From the NCBI GenBank assembly GCA_028583415.1, contig CM053275.1, forward strand, positions 88,282,278-88,346,277: a DNA stretch of 64,000 bases. Reading direction: 5' to 3'. Shown here piece after piece: positions 46,694 through 58,977 of this stretch (the first letter of the stretch is position 1; the number at the start of each line of letters is the position of its first letter). Source of the stretch: Protea cynaroides (taxonomy: Eukaryota > Streptophyta > Magnoliopsida > Proteales > Proteaceae). The translations under genes and the position numbers were made by a program. Under the pieces are notes generated by a model. The model had not been told where the DNA came from. It was given only the letters and a program-made list of their open reading frames with translations, and ran no database searches.

Positions 46694-49600
46694 ATGGCTT
46701 GCGATAAAGTTGTTGCTCATCGACTTTCGAGCCGACTCTCCGTCGATCGCACCTCCGGCGGTCCACCCAGGGTGAGAGTAGCTCAGGAACTAACCCTGAC
46801 AACCCGGATAGATCATCTTCGAGTACTCCTGGTGAGGCAGGCCCCCACTGTGTCACTTCTGCACTGAAATCCCTACTGACCGAGGCCAAGATTCAAGAAA
46901 TTAGGGCTTCCTATTTCATACCCGAGTCCATCGAGTTGATAACTCCGGACAAGGACGATCGTGCCAGCAATCCCTATTCCCATAAGATGATAGTGAATTA
47001 TAATATGTTCCTTTCTGGCTTTCGATTCCGGGGTCATCCCCTTGTGTATGAAATTTTAGGCTATTATGGCCTTGCACTAACCCAACTTTTGCCCAATTCT
47101 TGGGTCTATATCTACTCTTTCATCATCTTCTTCCTCCGCTGCCCTGAGCCTCCCACCTTGAAGTTCACTTAGTATTTATTCGACATTGGCATTATCAACT
47201 AGGTTAACCCTCGAAACAACAAATCCGAGCCCGGTGGGACCTACTATTTCCATCATAGGTTTTAGATGAAGTCCCGGCGATGGTTGATTCCACTCCTTCT
47301 GTCCCCCCATTGGAAGGAAAATTTTTTTGGTGCCATGGTAAGACGGGGGCACAGTCTTCTTGGTATGTCTTCCCTTTCCATTGGCAACCAATGGCAGTTC
47401 ATTAACCCCTTAGTCGTAGGGGTTGCCCCCGTACTAACTCTACTCGAGAAGGAGTCTCTTCGAGGAGTGAATGAAAAAGGGAAGGTGGCCAAGTACAAGG
47501 ACCTGAGCAAAAACAAGTTCATGTACCTGTAAGGGCTGAGTAAGTATCATTTTGACCACCACTAACCCTCATGCACTGAACGACCTTATGTACTCACTTC
47601 TTTCAACCCTTAATATTTGTTTTTTGTTCTTTTTGCAGTGGAAGGCCTTGATGACAACATGTGGGAGGAGATGATGGGGATGGACTTGTTTCGTCATCAG
47701 AAAAGAGAGAAGGAGGAGATAATCACCGCTGTGGTGAAGAAATTAAAGGCCCTCGATAGGGCTGTAGATGTCACCCTTGCTCTCCCCACAAAGATTCCTA
47801 TGCCACCCCCCGAGGGCGCTACACCTGTTGCTCCACCCCTTGATCCCAAACCAAAGATTGCTCCTACCCTCAAGCCAGAACCAGAGATTGAGTCGCCCTC
47901 CTTGATGACCTTCGACCCCCCAGCTTCAACGGAGGAACCCTTCGGTCTCCCCATAATTGACATTATTGACGATGGTAAGTCCTTTCAGACCTTTGAGTTT
48001 ATCTTTCTAAGTCTACTTTCCTTAAAATTTTACCGGTGTCTCTTAACGCTTATGCTTTCCAATCTTGCTGAGGACGATGACCAAGCCACTGTTACGGATA
48101 TGCTGTGCCGTTCAAAGAAGAAGAGGAGGATCAACCTTGAGAATACCCCCCAAGATGTTCTCCAGAAGATCCCTTACGAGCCTCAGCCGCTGCAGATGGT
48201 TCCTCCACCTCTGGCATCGGTCGTTAGTTTTTCTCCTTCCACCCTCTCAAGCACGGTCTCTTTCAGTTCTTCCATTATCAATGAATCAAGTGTTCAAGCT
48301 GCTTTTTGGGACTGAAGACTCAGGTTCGATTGTAGATGCTGCAACTTTGAGTATCCCTCCCTCATCAAGCACAACGTCGGGCACCCAGAGCACCATGGCA
48401 GTTTCTTCTTCCCCTACTCTTTTGTCAGTTTCTCCTTCTGTTTCGCTGGATTCAATAGTTGTGACCACAATTCAGCTGATTGCAAGGGGAACTGGCTGAG
48501 TACCTCTAGCAACCTCGACTCTCCCCCAAATATCTACAAAGTTCATGCCCATATAGTCATCTTCCTCAACAGTTTCCACGGATTCTAGCTCCAAAGGTAA
48601 GGGTCCGGTACCCTCGTCTCCTCCAGCAATCATCTTTCCTGGCACCTCCAGTCAGAGTCCAGCCACAGCCAGTGGGTCTACATTTTCAGGTATGACCCCT
48701 TCTATAGAGCAGGCCCGTTTTACCTCTAGGCGGAATGTCTCTACTACAGACACTGGCCTTCGAAACCACCCCATGGCCCAAGAGATAATCCACCACGCCT
48801 ACCTTCCGTCGGACATAGATTTGTTCAATAAGGTCATGCTCAATGCGATAGACCAGTCCCAGTGTGTGACCTTATACCAGGTATGCACACTCTTTCCTTT
48901 TATACATTCTCCAATATTTTCTTCTTCTTATTTTTATACTCGTACTCATTTGTGTTTTCTTTGATTCATGTTACAGTTGATGTGCGGCAACAATTACTAT
49001 TGGGAGACAATAGTTGGCCTAGTGAACGAACTGAAGAAGATTTAGGGCCTTATGCAACAGGTCGAGGCCAACTTATCGCCACCCGAGAGGAGTGTGACCA
49101 AGCCATTGGTGATCGTGATGCCGCTGTACTGGGTCACACTGAGGCTGAGCAAATTTGGGCTGAAGAGAAGGATACACTCCAGTCAGAACTGGAGACTGTT
49201 CAACAAGAGAGGGATGATGTTAAAGCCCGTGCCATTGAGGTAAAGTTTAGACAGATGCAGGCAGAGACTTATCTGACCCTAAATGGATGATGGCTCTCCA
49301 ATGAGCGAAGTAAATACAGAAGGCTTAAGGATCAGTTCACTACTCGTGCCAAAATTTTTGAAGAGGGCCAGAAGGAACTGGCTGAGCTGAAATTGCTCAA
49401 AGAGGTCATGACGAACCAGCTCGAGGGGGTGCACACTCTTAATCATCAGCTGGAGGGGGAGGTGAAGACTCTACAGGATGCCCGTGATGCACTGATGGGT
49501 GATAAAGTTACTTTGACGTGGAGAAGGAGAAACTGCAGTCAGACTTGGCTCAGTCGATAGAGAGGGAGAAATCCCTTAAGGAGGAAATGGCTACAGTGAA

Positions 49601-50112
49601 GAATCAAGGGGTCAAACTATAGGCTGCAGTGACTAGTTTGACAGAGGAATTGGCTCAAGCTCAAGGTGCCTTGGCTCAGGACAAAGAGAAGGCCTTGATG
49701 GCACTGTTGGAGTTAGAGGAGATGGAGAAGCTCTTCAGAAAGGAGAGGGCTCGAGCAGTCCAGGAGGCTACTGATTCATTCGGAGCTATCTACGGACCTT
49801 TCAGAGTACGACTTCACCTGCTGTGCCTTCATGAACAAGGTAATTCGGGATAAGCTCTCTCAAAAATCTACTCCTCCACCTCTAGTAGTCCCTTATACAG
49901 ATTTATCGACAGTGATAACCTCTCACCGAGAAGTTCCTCCTCTGTTTGTCTTTTCGAGATTGTCATCTCTTCCTCTTTTAGTAGTTCAACCTCAAGGGAC
50001 CCCAGAAACTACTCCAGAAGACACTCCCAAAGAAACTCCAGAAGCCCGCTCAGAAGAAACTCCAAAAGCCCCCCTAAAAGAAACTCTAGAATCCCCCCAA
50101 AAAAAACTCTAG
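46694..50112 (+). pseudogene. Antisense ORF of the Tat-like element (Transposase_28-like, coiled coil)
   Basis: Pieces of one decayed reading frame, all on the plus strand and thus opposite to the element. They begin near the ATG at 46694, shift frame, then include ESIELITPDKDDRASNP, GFRFRGHPLVYEILGYYGL and LLPNSWVYIYSFIIFF (about 46910-47150). This pattern I know from the 'putative gypsy type transposon' domain (PF04195). Another piece lies at 47266-47530 (HWKENFFGAM, NQWQFINP). A Pro-rich segment follows at 47620-48310 and long heptad-like coiled coils at 48980-49290 and 49629-49853 (ATREECDQAIGDRDAA, LTEELAQAQGALAQDKEK). A glutamate/threonine/proline-rich repeat (PEETP type) ends it near 50110. 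Several gaps have splice-like GT...TTTGCAG ends, so the original may have had introns. The protein's role is not established; stops show it is not functional here. Confidence 0.72.
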
Positions 50113-50371
50113 AAGGGCATAGTTGAAACAGATCTCATTTTTTTTGTAAGCCCTTTGGCTTTTCTCTTTTTTTTTCTTTTTTTTTTTGTGACTTAACTCA
50201 AACTCTCACTTGTACAAACTGGATACTTACTACCCCTCTGTCTGATAGTATTAGCCTCTGCCTACTGCTATCAGATAGATCAAAAGAACTTGATAGGTCT
50301 CTTTCCTTGGTCAATTTCTCAACCTACCCTTGGGCAATGCTTCTGTCGAGCCCTTAGGTCATTTTGTTTTC

Positions 50372-50790
50372 GAGCCAAAGTCAAAGACTACCCCTTAAGT
50401 CGATGGGTTTAGTCTTCGACTAAGGCTATCTACTTGCTTTCTTCGAGCCCATGGGCCATTTTCTTTTATAGCCAAAGTCAAAGACTACCCCTCAAGTCGA
50501 TGGGTTTAGTCTTCGACTAAGGCTATCTACTTGCTGTTTTTGAGCCCATAGTTCATTTTCTTTTCTAGCCCTTATGCCATTTTCTTTTCGAGCCAAAGTC
50601 AAAGACTACCCCTCAAGTCGATGGGCCTAGTCTTCGACTAAGACTATCTACTTACTATTTTCGAGCCTGTAGGCCATTTTCTTTATAAGCCCTTAGGCCA
50701 TTTTCTTTTGGAGCCAAAGTCAAAGACTACCCCTCAAGTTGATGGGCCTAGTCTTCGACTAAGGCTATATACTTGCTTTCTTTGCCTCTT
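50372..50790. repeat. Tandem repeat, four units of about 96-122 bp
   Basis: Units beginning (G)AGCCAAAGTCAAAGACTACC start at about 50372, 50468, 50590 and 50711. Each continues CCTCAAGTCGATGGG, TAGTCTTCGACTAAGGCTAT and CTACTTGCT. The central TAGTCTTCGACTA and AGTCAAAGACTA parts form small inverted repeats. It lies between the antisense ORF and the chromovirus. Confidence 0.9.
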
Positions 50791-51066
50791 TTCTTGGTCG
50801 AATGAAGACAAATTTGAGAGAAGATAACTTTTCATTGAATAAAAAGGAGGCCTTACACGTAATATCTCCTAAGATTCTTGGGGTGCCAGGTGCGAGGAAT
50901 GGCTGATCCTTCCATCGTTTCCAAGTGATATGACCCAGGTTTAGTAGCTTTGGCTACTCAATATGGTCCTTCCCAGTTAGGAGTTAGCTTGCCTTGATGT
51001 GTAGGTTCAGCCACTGTCGTTGCATGCAGGACCAAATCTCTTACAGAGCATACATTGATGACATAT

Positions 51067-51823
51067 AGGATTGGTTAGTTGCGAGCCCAGTTTGTGAGCC
51101 CTGGCCAGTAGGGGCTTAGGTACTGGTATGGGTAGAGTATCAGGGGAGGTACGTGGGTATCTTAGCTCTATCTCTATTCTATGGTGGGTGCATGTGGGCC
51201 AATAGGGGTGTGATCCATGAGGTGCCACACACTAGTGTATAGAGGTGCGGGGGCCACCAAACCTTTCTATAGCACATGACAAACTTAAAACCAGACCACA
51301 GTATAAAACTGATTGTTACTCATGCATAATCTTGTGAAACTGTCTGATTGTCTTACTGAGCTGTGTTGGTAGCTCACCCTTTGTATATACATTCCTTTTA
51401 GATGTTGATGCAGGTTACACCGTGGACGACTACGTGAACGCTCCGGCGTACGGTGGTGTGGCTGCTCTGGATGTACAAGCAGGGGAGGACGAGCATGATG
51501 CTTCATGCGAGTGCCCTTTCTGTGTGTACTTGTGATGGATTTTTATTTAGTTGTTTCCGTTATTTTTGTTTGGTATTAAGAGATGTAAAAGATATTATAG
51601 TTTATGTTTGGATTTGAATAATTGGATATTTTATTTAAATTATCAATAGATACTCAGTTCATTCTATTTAAAGTCTTCCGCTGTAATATTTATATTCTGA
51701 TTGTTGGTTATGTGTAATGGATTGTATGAATGGACACGGCCTATTCGAGATCCTGGTGTGAACCGTTGGTTCAATGACGGTTCACTCACACCATTCTGGT
51801 TGGATCAGAATTGGGGTGTGACA
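51067..51823 (+). repeat. Chromovirus 5' LTR, 3' third only
   Basis: Collinear with 55091-55847 (GGATTGGTTAGTTGCGAGCC, TGGTATGGGTAGAGTATCAG, ending ATTGGGGTGTGACA). The full LTR is about 2.3 kb judging from the solo copy, so about 1.57 kb is missing at the left. Confidence 0.85.
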
Positions 51824-51840
51824 CTACCACCACCAGAACA

Positions 51841-53100
51841 GGAAATGGTTGGGCGAAGGGTGACCAGATGAGGCCGTAACCCAATTCCACCACTACCACC
51901 TGTGGAGGAAGACATCCATGTAAATCATGAAGCACAGGAGAATATGAATATGGCACCGCCAGTGGCTAGTGGCCAGGAAAATCCTACAAACTTGCCAGCC
52001 CCACCTACAGATCTGGCTACAGCGGTAATGAACTTGGCACAATAGCTGTAGAAAATACAGCAGGTGCAAACCAATATACAGGCTGCTATAGGCATGGCTT
52101 TTCCAGCTACACATACGACACCTATGCCAGCAGGGCAGGCTAGCACAGTACCAGGGGGAAGCAACAAGGTACCCCACGCACCTCAAACACCAGTCATGCT
52201 GGCTCAAGTGCAGAATTCTGAGGTAGCTCAAGGCAGTTACCAGTATCAACCACCTATGTATGGGGCCTATGCTCCGTATCAGCTGGACCACTCCCAACTG
52301 ATCGAGCGCTGAAGATGAAGCTCAAAGAATATAATGGTAAGCCAGCAGATCCTTTGTGGCCAGCACACTGGATTGATGAAATGGAAAGAAATTTCATGAT
52401 GATGACGGTAAATGATGAGGAGAAAGTACTATGTGCAACCTTCCACTGATGGAAGTCCACACGGACTTATCTGTTAACAAAGCACACCCAATTGACTTGG
52501 GTTATATATAAAGAGGCATTCTTTGAGAAGTATTTCCCTAGAAGTTTTAGAGATTCTATGGAAAGAGAGTTCCTGAGTTTATATCAGGGCCAAATGACTG
52601 TGGATGCATACCAACAGCGTTATGAGGAGCTGTTTTCTTTGCACTCGCCAGCATGCAGGAAGAAAATACAAAGACTTGAAGGTTCGTCACGGGACTTAGG
52701 GAAAGAATCTGTGAGCATGTTCTGGGACTGGAGAAGAAGGTTTACAATGAAGCCGTATAAATTTCTCAAGTAATAGAGTCGAGCCAAAAGGAGAGCTACT
52801 TTGCTTAAAACAGGGGTATTAAAAGGCCAAACAAAAATTCATATAACAGAGGGAATACAAGGACATTTAAACCTTTCCATACTCAAGGCTTCAATGTTGC
52901 AGCCAAGACTACTCCAGCAGCTCAATCGCAACAAAAGTAAAATAATGAAGGAGTAAAATGCTATAACTGCAATCAAGTGGGACATTATTCCAGGGAGTAT
53001 CCTAAGCCCAGGAAGCAGCTATAGCAAGGAAAGGTTTATGCTGTTACATCTGAGGAGACTGTCGCATCGCCTGATGTGGTTACAGGTACGACCTGAACCT
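51841..53100 (+). pseudogene. Chromovirus gag remnant
   Basis: Starts near MVGRRVTR (typical of chromovirus gag N-termini). A Pro/Gln-rich segment runs to 52310, then the retrotrans_gag domain (52310-52770; YNGKPADPLWPAHWIDEME, EKYFPRSFRDSMEREF, QGQMTVDAYQQRYEELF). The CCHC knuckle at about 52960-53000 is spoiled at its last cysteine (CYNCNQVGHYSREY). Stops at about 51869, 52047, 52310, 52448 and 52771 break the frame. Confidence 0.85.
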
Positions 53101-53154
53101 TTCATTTTGTGATTACATTGTGTGAGCATGTAGACTAAAACTAAAACAAATCAC

Positions 53155-53520
53155 AGGTATCGTACCTATTAATGGCATACCCGCTAGAGTATTCTTTGAT
53201 TCTGGAGCTACTCATTCTTTTATATCTATGTCATTTGGAAAGAAGCTAAATCTACCCCTCAGATCTTTAGACTACAAACTGCTTGTACGATCACCTATGA
53301 GATTAGAAGTGGAATTAGAAAAAGGTTATGGACCATGTCCAGTTCTTATTGACGAGAAGACTCTGGATGCAACCTTGATTCAACTTGAGATGGCCGACTT
53401 TGATGTCATCTTGGGAATGGACTGGTTAGCTCGGCATCCTGCAAACCTATTATGTACAAAAAAGAAGCCGACATTTAAAGACAAGGAAGGAGCAGAGTTT
53501 AGCTTTGTGGGAACCAAACT
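53155..53520 (+). pseudogene. Chromovirus aspartic protease domain, cut by solo LTR
   Basis: GIVPINGIPARVFFDSGATHSF carries the DSGA active-site motif at about 53203, followed by ADFDVILGMDWLARH at about 53397, the second conserved protease box. The frame is open until the solo LTR at 53521, which separates it from RT. Confidence 0.88.
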
Positions 53521-55847
53521 TATAAGTCCCGTATCGAACTAACCGGCCTAACCACCTTGTACCAGGTCTACCTATCATGGTCGAGCCAAATGGACCAAGT
53601 GCGTGAAGGAAATAGCAAAACCAGGTACTAAACTGACCCAAAAATAGTAAATTGGAGGGTAGGGTCGCATACCTAGATAGGCAGGGTCGACCCCCCTCAC
53701 TAAGAAGTCAGACCCCTGATATTTAACTAGGGGTCGGACAACTTAGAAACTGAGGGTCGACGGGATCTCCGACCCCCTCATCGACCCCCTGTTTACTGAC
53801 AGAAACTGTAAATAGGAAACTTTCCAAATTTCAATGGGATTCCTTCTTAATCTCAATGGGACTTATTTTGAGAGATTCTACTCTATAAATAGGACGTCCC
53901 TAAGCCTCTTTCACTCCTTTTGAAACCCTAATTGAAAGTGAGAGAAAGAGAAGAGAAGAAGAAGAAAAGAAAAGTTGGAGAAGAAGACCTAAGTGAAAAA
54001 TTCAGAGAAATCTCTGAATCTCAGCAAACCTAAGGTATGAGCACGTTTCCATTGTTGATCTAAGACCTTAGAATAGTTCATGAAGAGGGTATGGTCTAGG
54101 AGAAACCCAAATCATACATCCATGGGAAGATTTCAATGAATTCCATGGAGAAATCATGGTAGGAACAGTAAGGAAGAAACCTAGAGTTCTAAGCCATATA
54201 ACAATCCTAGAATAGATTGTAGAAGTAAGCCATAGGACCCAAACATGAAAGAATGGACTGTAGAATGAAATTCTCGACTCAAACCATGGGGGTCGCACGT
54301 AGGGTCGATTGGGAATCGACCCTACCAGACCACAAGATCGACCCCCGGTATTCGGGAAGTCCAGGAAAGGGGTGGTTGCACCCAGGGTCGACGGAACATC
54401 CAACCCTGGCATCGACCCTACCCTAGGGGTCGTAGTAAACTGCTACCCTACCTGCGACCCACCCTAAGACCCGTGCTTAAAAACAAGCCTAAAAGTGCTG
54501 GAATGACTTTTAACCAAAATCTATCGACTTGTTAGGTTTTCCTATTGATATAAAAGTGGGTTTTAAAGCTTGAAAGAGGATCAACACTCAAGCAAAGGTG
54601 AGGGAACAAGACCTAAACTAATCGGCTAATAATAAACTGTTTTTATTTTCTTGAGTCCAATGCCATGACTGATTCTATGCGTGTATGCTTGTAATGTGCA
54701 TTCAACATGTCATCCAATATTCCTACTAATATTGTTCATGTATATTTAATTCTATTTTGTTTATAACATGATGATGATGATGATGACGCTAGGAATAGAC
54801 ATGTGAATGTATGTGTGTGGTTAGTGTGCTTGATGTGAGTACAGTATCAGGGGGGAATGTGACATTATGGTTCAACTTGGTCACTAGACTCTAGCTCTAT
54901 CTCTACTCAAGTCTTGTCCACTGACATCGTCGTATCGCCATTACCTTAGCAGAACTATTACGTCGTAGGGTATCAGGGGAGGTGGTCTCGGACCGTGTAG
55001 TCTCTGACTCTGCCAGGGGGCCTTAACTCTATCTCTATGGACGTATTGAGGGATGCTGGGGTGAGGCCATAGATACACAGTTTGACATTAGGATTGGTTA
55101 GTTGCGAGCCCAGTTTGCAAGCCCTCGCCAGCAGGGGCTTACGTGTTGGTATGGGTAGAGTATCAGGGGAAGTGTGATGTGGTGTGGTCCTAAGCACTTT
55201 AGCTCTATCTCTATTCCATGGTGGGTGCATGTGGGACGACAATAAACGTTAACCTTTGACAGCTTCACATACTCGTGTATAGAGGTGAGGCGGCCACCGA
55301 ACCTTTCTATAGCACATTGAAACTTATAAACCAGACCACAGATATGAATTGAATGCATGCATATGTTTGTTGCATTGTTTTGTTTGCTCACTGAGCCGTG
55401 ATGTGAGCTCACCCTTTCGACGTCGAATATTTTTAATTGATGATGCAGGTACCAAGGTGGAAGACTATATGAATGCTTCTGTGTACGGGCACGTCGCTGC
55501 GATGGAAGCTGAAGACCTAGTGGAAACGCATGACTCTTCATGCGAGTGCAACGCATGCGTCTTCGATTAGATTTGATTTGAATTATTAAGAAAATATAAT
55601 TGATATTTTATTTACTTATGTCTCGGTTGATACAACATAATTTGATATTTTATTTATGATTATCACAGTTAGATTCCTCAGTTCATTTATTATTAAGACT
55701 TCCGCTATTGTGTATTTGTTCTGATTATGATTGTGGATGTGTATGGTTTAATTTCAACGGACACAGCCTATTAGAGATCCTAGTTGAACCGTTGGTTTAT
55801 TAGCGGTTCATCACACCATTCTGAGTGGTACAGAATTGGGGTGTGAC
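53521..55847 (+). mobile_element. Solo LTR of the same chromovirus family, 2327 bp, TSD AAACT
   Basis: An entire LTR (start TATAAGTCCCGTATCGAAC, corresponding to TGTAAGACCGGTATCGAAC of the 3' LTR; end GGGGTGTGACA) sits between protease and RT. It is flanked by the perfect 5-bp duplication AAACT at 53516-53520 and 55848-55852. No internal element sequence remains, so it is a solo LTR formed by LTR-LTR recombination after a second insertion. It is about 760 bp longer than the 3' LTR of the host element, which lacks the stretch matching about 54620-55395. Confidence 0.9.
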
Positions 55848-55852
55848 AAAAC

Positions 55853-58800
55853 TTCCCCGTAAACGAAAAGTCATCCTCTCTGCATTAAAGGCTAAGAAAT
55901 GACTCGTGAAAGGAGGAGTTGGGTATCTAGTATCAGTGGTCGACCTCACCAAAGAAGCACCACAAATGAAGAATATTGATGTTGTGCATGACTTTCCAGA
56001 TGTATTTCCTGAAGAACTACCAGGACTACCACCCGACCGAGCGACAGAGTTCGTTATAGATCTGATACCCGGAGCCGCACCAGTATCTAAAGCACACTAT
56101 CGAATGGCTCCTACTGAACTGAAGGAATTAAAAGTACAGTTACAAGAATTACTGGACAAGGGTTACATCAAACCTAGCATATCACCATGGGGAGCGCCAG
56201 TATTATTTGTAAAGAAGAAGGACGGTAGCGTTCGACTGTGTATAGACTACCGAGAATTGAAAAGCTGACAATCAAGAATTGGTACCCATTGCCTCGGATC
56301 GATGACTTGTTCGATCAGTTGCAAGGTGTAAAGGTGTTCTCCAAGATTGATCTTCGATCAGGATACCATCAGTTGAAGATTAAGGACGGTGATATTCCAA
56401 AGACAACATTCAGAGCAAGATATGGACATTATGAATTTTTAGTCATGTCTTTTGGATTGACTAACGCACCCGCAACTTTTATGGAACTCATGAATCGGGT
56501 ATTCCATGATATGTTAGATACGCCAGTCATTGTGTTTATTGATGATATATTGGTCTACTCTAAGGACAAGGAAATTCATGTCATGAATCTAAGAGCCACT
56601 CTGCAGCGACTAAGAAAAGAGAAGCTTTACGCCAAATTTACAAAGTGTGAGTTTTGGCTAAATGAGGTTATTTTCTTAGACCATGTTGTATCCGCTGAAG
56701 GAATTAAAGTGGATCCTAGCAAGATTGAAGCCATTGTGAAGTGGGAAGCACCAAAGAGCATTGCAGAAATTAGAAGTTTCCTAGGTCTAAGCTGGGTATT
56801 ATCGACGATTCATGGAAGACAATTCCAGAATTGCCGTACCTCTCACCAGTTTGACTAAGAAGGGAGAAAAGTTTGTTTGGACTGATAAATATGAGAAAAG
56901 TTTCCAAACATTGAAGGCTAGATTGATATCTGCTCCCATCTTGACTATTCCTATTCCAGGACAACCATTTATCTTATACACTGATGCGTCTGGATTGGGT
57001 TTAGGATGTGTACTTATGCAAGGAGAATAAGTAGTTGCGTATGCCTCAAGACAACTGAAAACACATGAGAAGAACTATCCCACTCATGATTTGAAATTAG
57101 CGACAGTAGTACATGTTATCAACATATGGAGACATTATTTGTATGGAGAGAAATTTCAGATTAAATCAGATCATAAGAGTTTCACTTATCTTTTTAATCA
57201 AAAGGAGTTGAACATGAGACAAACAAGATGGATGGAATTATTAAAGGATTATGATTGCGATATCCAGTATCATCTAGGAAAGGCTAATGTAGTTGCTGAT
57301 GCATTAAGCAGAAAAGCAATGATAAAATCTCAAGGAGAGGTTAACATGACTGCAGTAATGTGTACTACAGGAAAAGTGTTCAATTACGATAATGAGCAGT
57401 TCGTGATAGATGCACCGGGTGAATCAACCAACCAAGGATTTATTCATCAGTTTTCAAATATGTTCGCAACGTTGAAGATTGTACCTGATATAATTGATGA
57501 AGTGAAAGCAACTATTAAATCAGACTCTTATCTGAGAACGGTACAAGAAGACATCGAAAAAGGTAGGACTATTCCTGAGTTCACCTTAGACGATGAAAAT
57601 GTACTAAAGTACAAAGGAAGAGTATGTGTTCCTGAAACAGAAAATTTGGACATTAGATACCGACTAATGAAGGAAGCTCACACCACCGCCTATTCGGTAC
57701 ATCCTGAAAGTACAAAGATGTATCATGATTTGAATAAATTATATTGGTGGAGAGGAATGAAAGCAGATGTAGCTAAATTCGTGTCTCAATGCCTAAATTG
57801 TCAGAGGGTGAAGGCTGAACGACAAAGACCTGCAGGATTGTTGCAGCCGCTGCCAGAACCAGAATGGAAATGGGACTGCTGCACTATGGACTTCGTCACC
57901 GGGTTACCATTGACTCCTCGAGTAGTTGACGCGGTCTGGGTGATTGTAGATCGTCTGACTAAGACAGCTCGCTTTATAGCTATACGACCACAGTATATCT
58001 TGGAGAGGTTAGCCAAGCTATATTTGGATAACATTGTCAGACTACACTGAAAGCATTGTGTCCGATAGAGACCCACGCTTTACTTCAAAGTTTTGGGAAG
58101 GATTACAGAAGGCTATGGGTACAACGTTAAAGTTCAGTACTACATTCCATCCTCAGACAGATGGACAGTCGAAGCGTATCATTCAGATTTTAGAAGACAT
58201 GCTTCGAGCCTGTGTTATTGATTTTAAAGGCTCATGGGACGAGAAACTACCCTTGATCGAGTTCGCCTATAACAACAGCTATCAGGCTACTATACAAATG
58301 TCACCTTATAAAGCACTGTATGGGAGGAAGTGTCGAACTCCTTTGTTCTGGAATGAAGTTGGAGAACGTAGCATCGTTGGACCAGAATTTGTTGAAGAGA
58401 CTTGTCGAGTAGTCGACATTATCAAGGAAAGAGTTAGAGCAACTCAGAATCGTCAGAAATAGTATGCAGATACTCGACGCAAAGACCTTGAATTTATCGT
58501 AGGTGATAAGGTATTCTTGAAAGTATCACCTATGCGAGGTTTAAAACGATTCGGACAGAAAGGGAAGCTAAAAAGCTAAGTTCGAGATATGTCGGGCCAT
58601 ATGAGATTCTAGCTAAACGTGAAAAAGTGGCTTATCAGTTAGCACTACCACCATCTATGTCAAGTGTGCATGATGTATTTCATATTTCATTATTAAAGAA
58701 GTACGTCAGAGATCCAACGCACGTTTTGACAGTAGATTCACCAGATCTAACTGATGATTTGACGTTCGAAGTAGCACCAACTGAAATCACTAGTCGAAAG

Positions 58801-58935
58801 GTTCAACGTCTATGCAACTGTGACATATACTATGTTAAAGTCACCTGGAGGAGCTGAGATATAGAAGAGATCACATGGGAAGAAGAGAACGCTATGCGGA
58901 AGCAATATCCTCACCTTTTCGACTCGGAAGGTATG
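55853..58935 (+). pseudogene. Chromovirus pol remnant: RT, RNase H, integrase, chromodomain
   Basis: RT begins at about 55985 (VVHDFPDVFPEELPGLPP), continues with SPWGAPVLFVKKKDGS and LCIDYRELK, and shifts frame near 56265. The catalytic box VFIDDILVYS lies at about 56530. RNase H follows at about 56860-57310 (YTDASGLGLGCVL, the TDAS box) with a stop at 57028. The integrase zinc-binding HHCC region is at about 57700-57810 (CLNCQRVKAERQRP), the catalytic core at about 57880-58350 (WKWDCCTMDFVTGLP, IVSDRDPRF, HPQTDGQSKR). A C-terminal chromodomain-like part lies at 58640-58935 (VHDVFHISLLKKYV, KVQRLCNCDIYYVKV, TWEEENAMRKQYPHLF). Stops near 58028, 58462 and 58577 inactivate it. Confidence 0.92.
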
Positions 58936-58977
58936 TATAAATTTCGAGGATGAAATTTTTAATAAGAGGGGGGGAGT

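Noticed and set aside
46694..50112. Host gene with introns (coiled-coil protein)
   Set aside because: It lies entirely between the LTRs of an element with a matching TSD, has several stops and frameshifts, and the domain is known from gypsy-element antisense ORFs.
50372..50790. CRISPR-like array
   Set aside because: Only four units of about 96-122 bp, with no short repeat/spacer pattern, in a plant retroelement.
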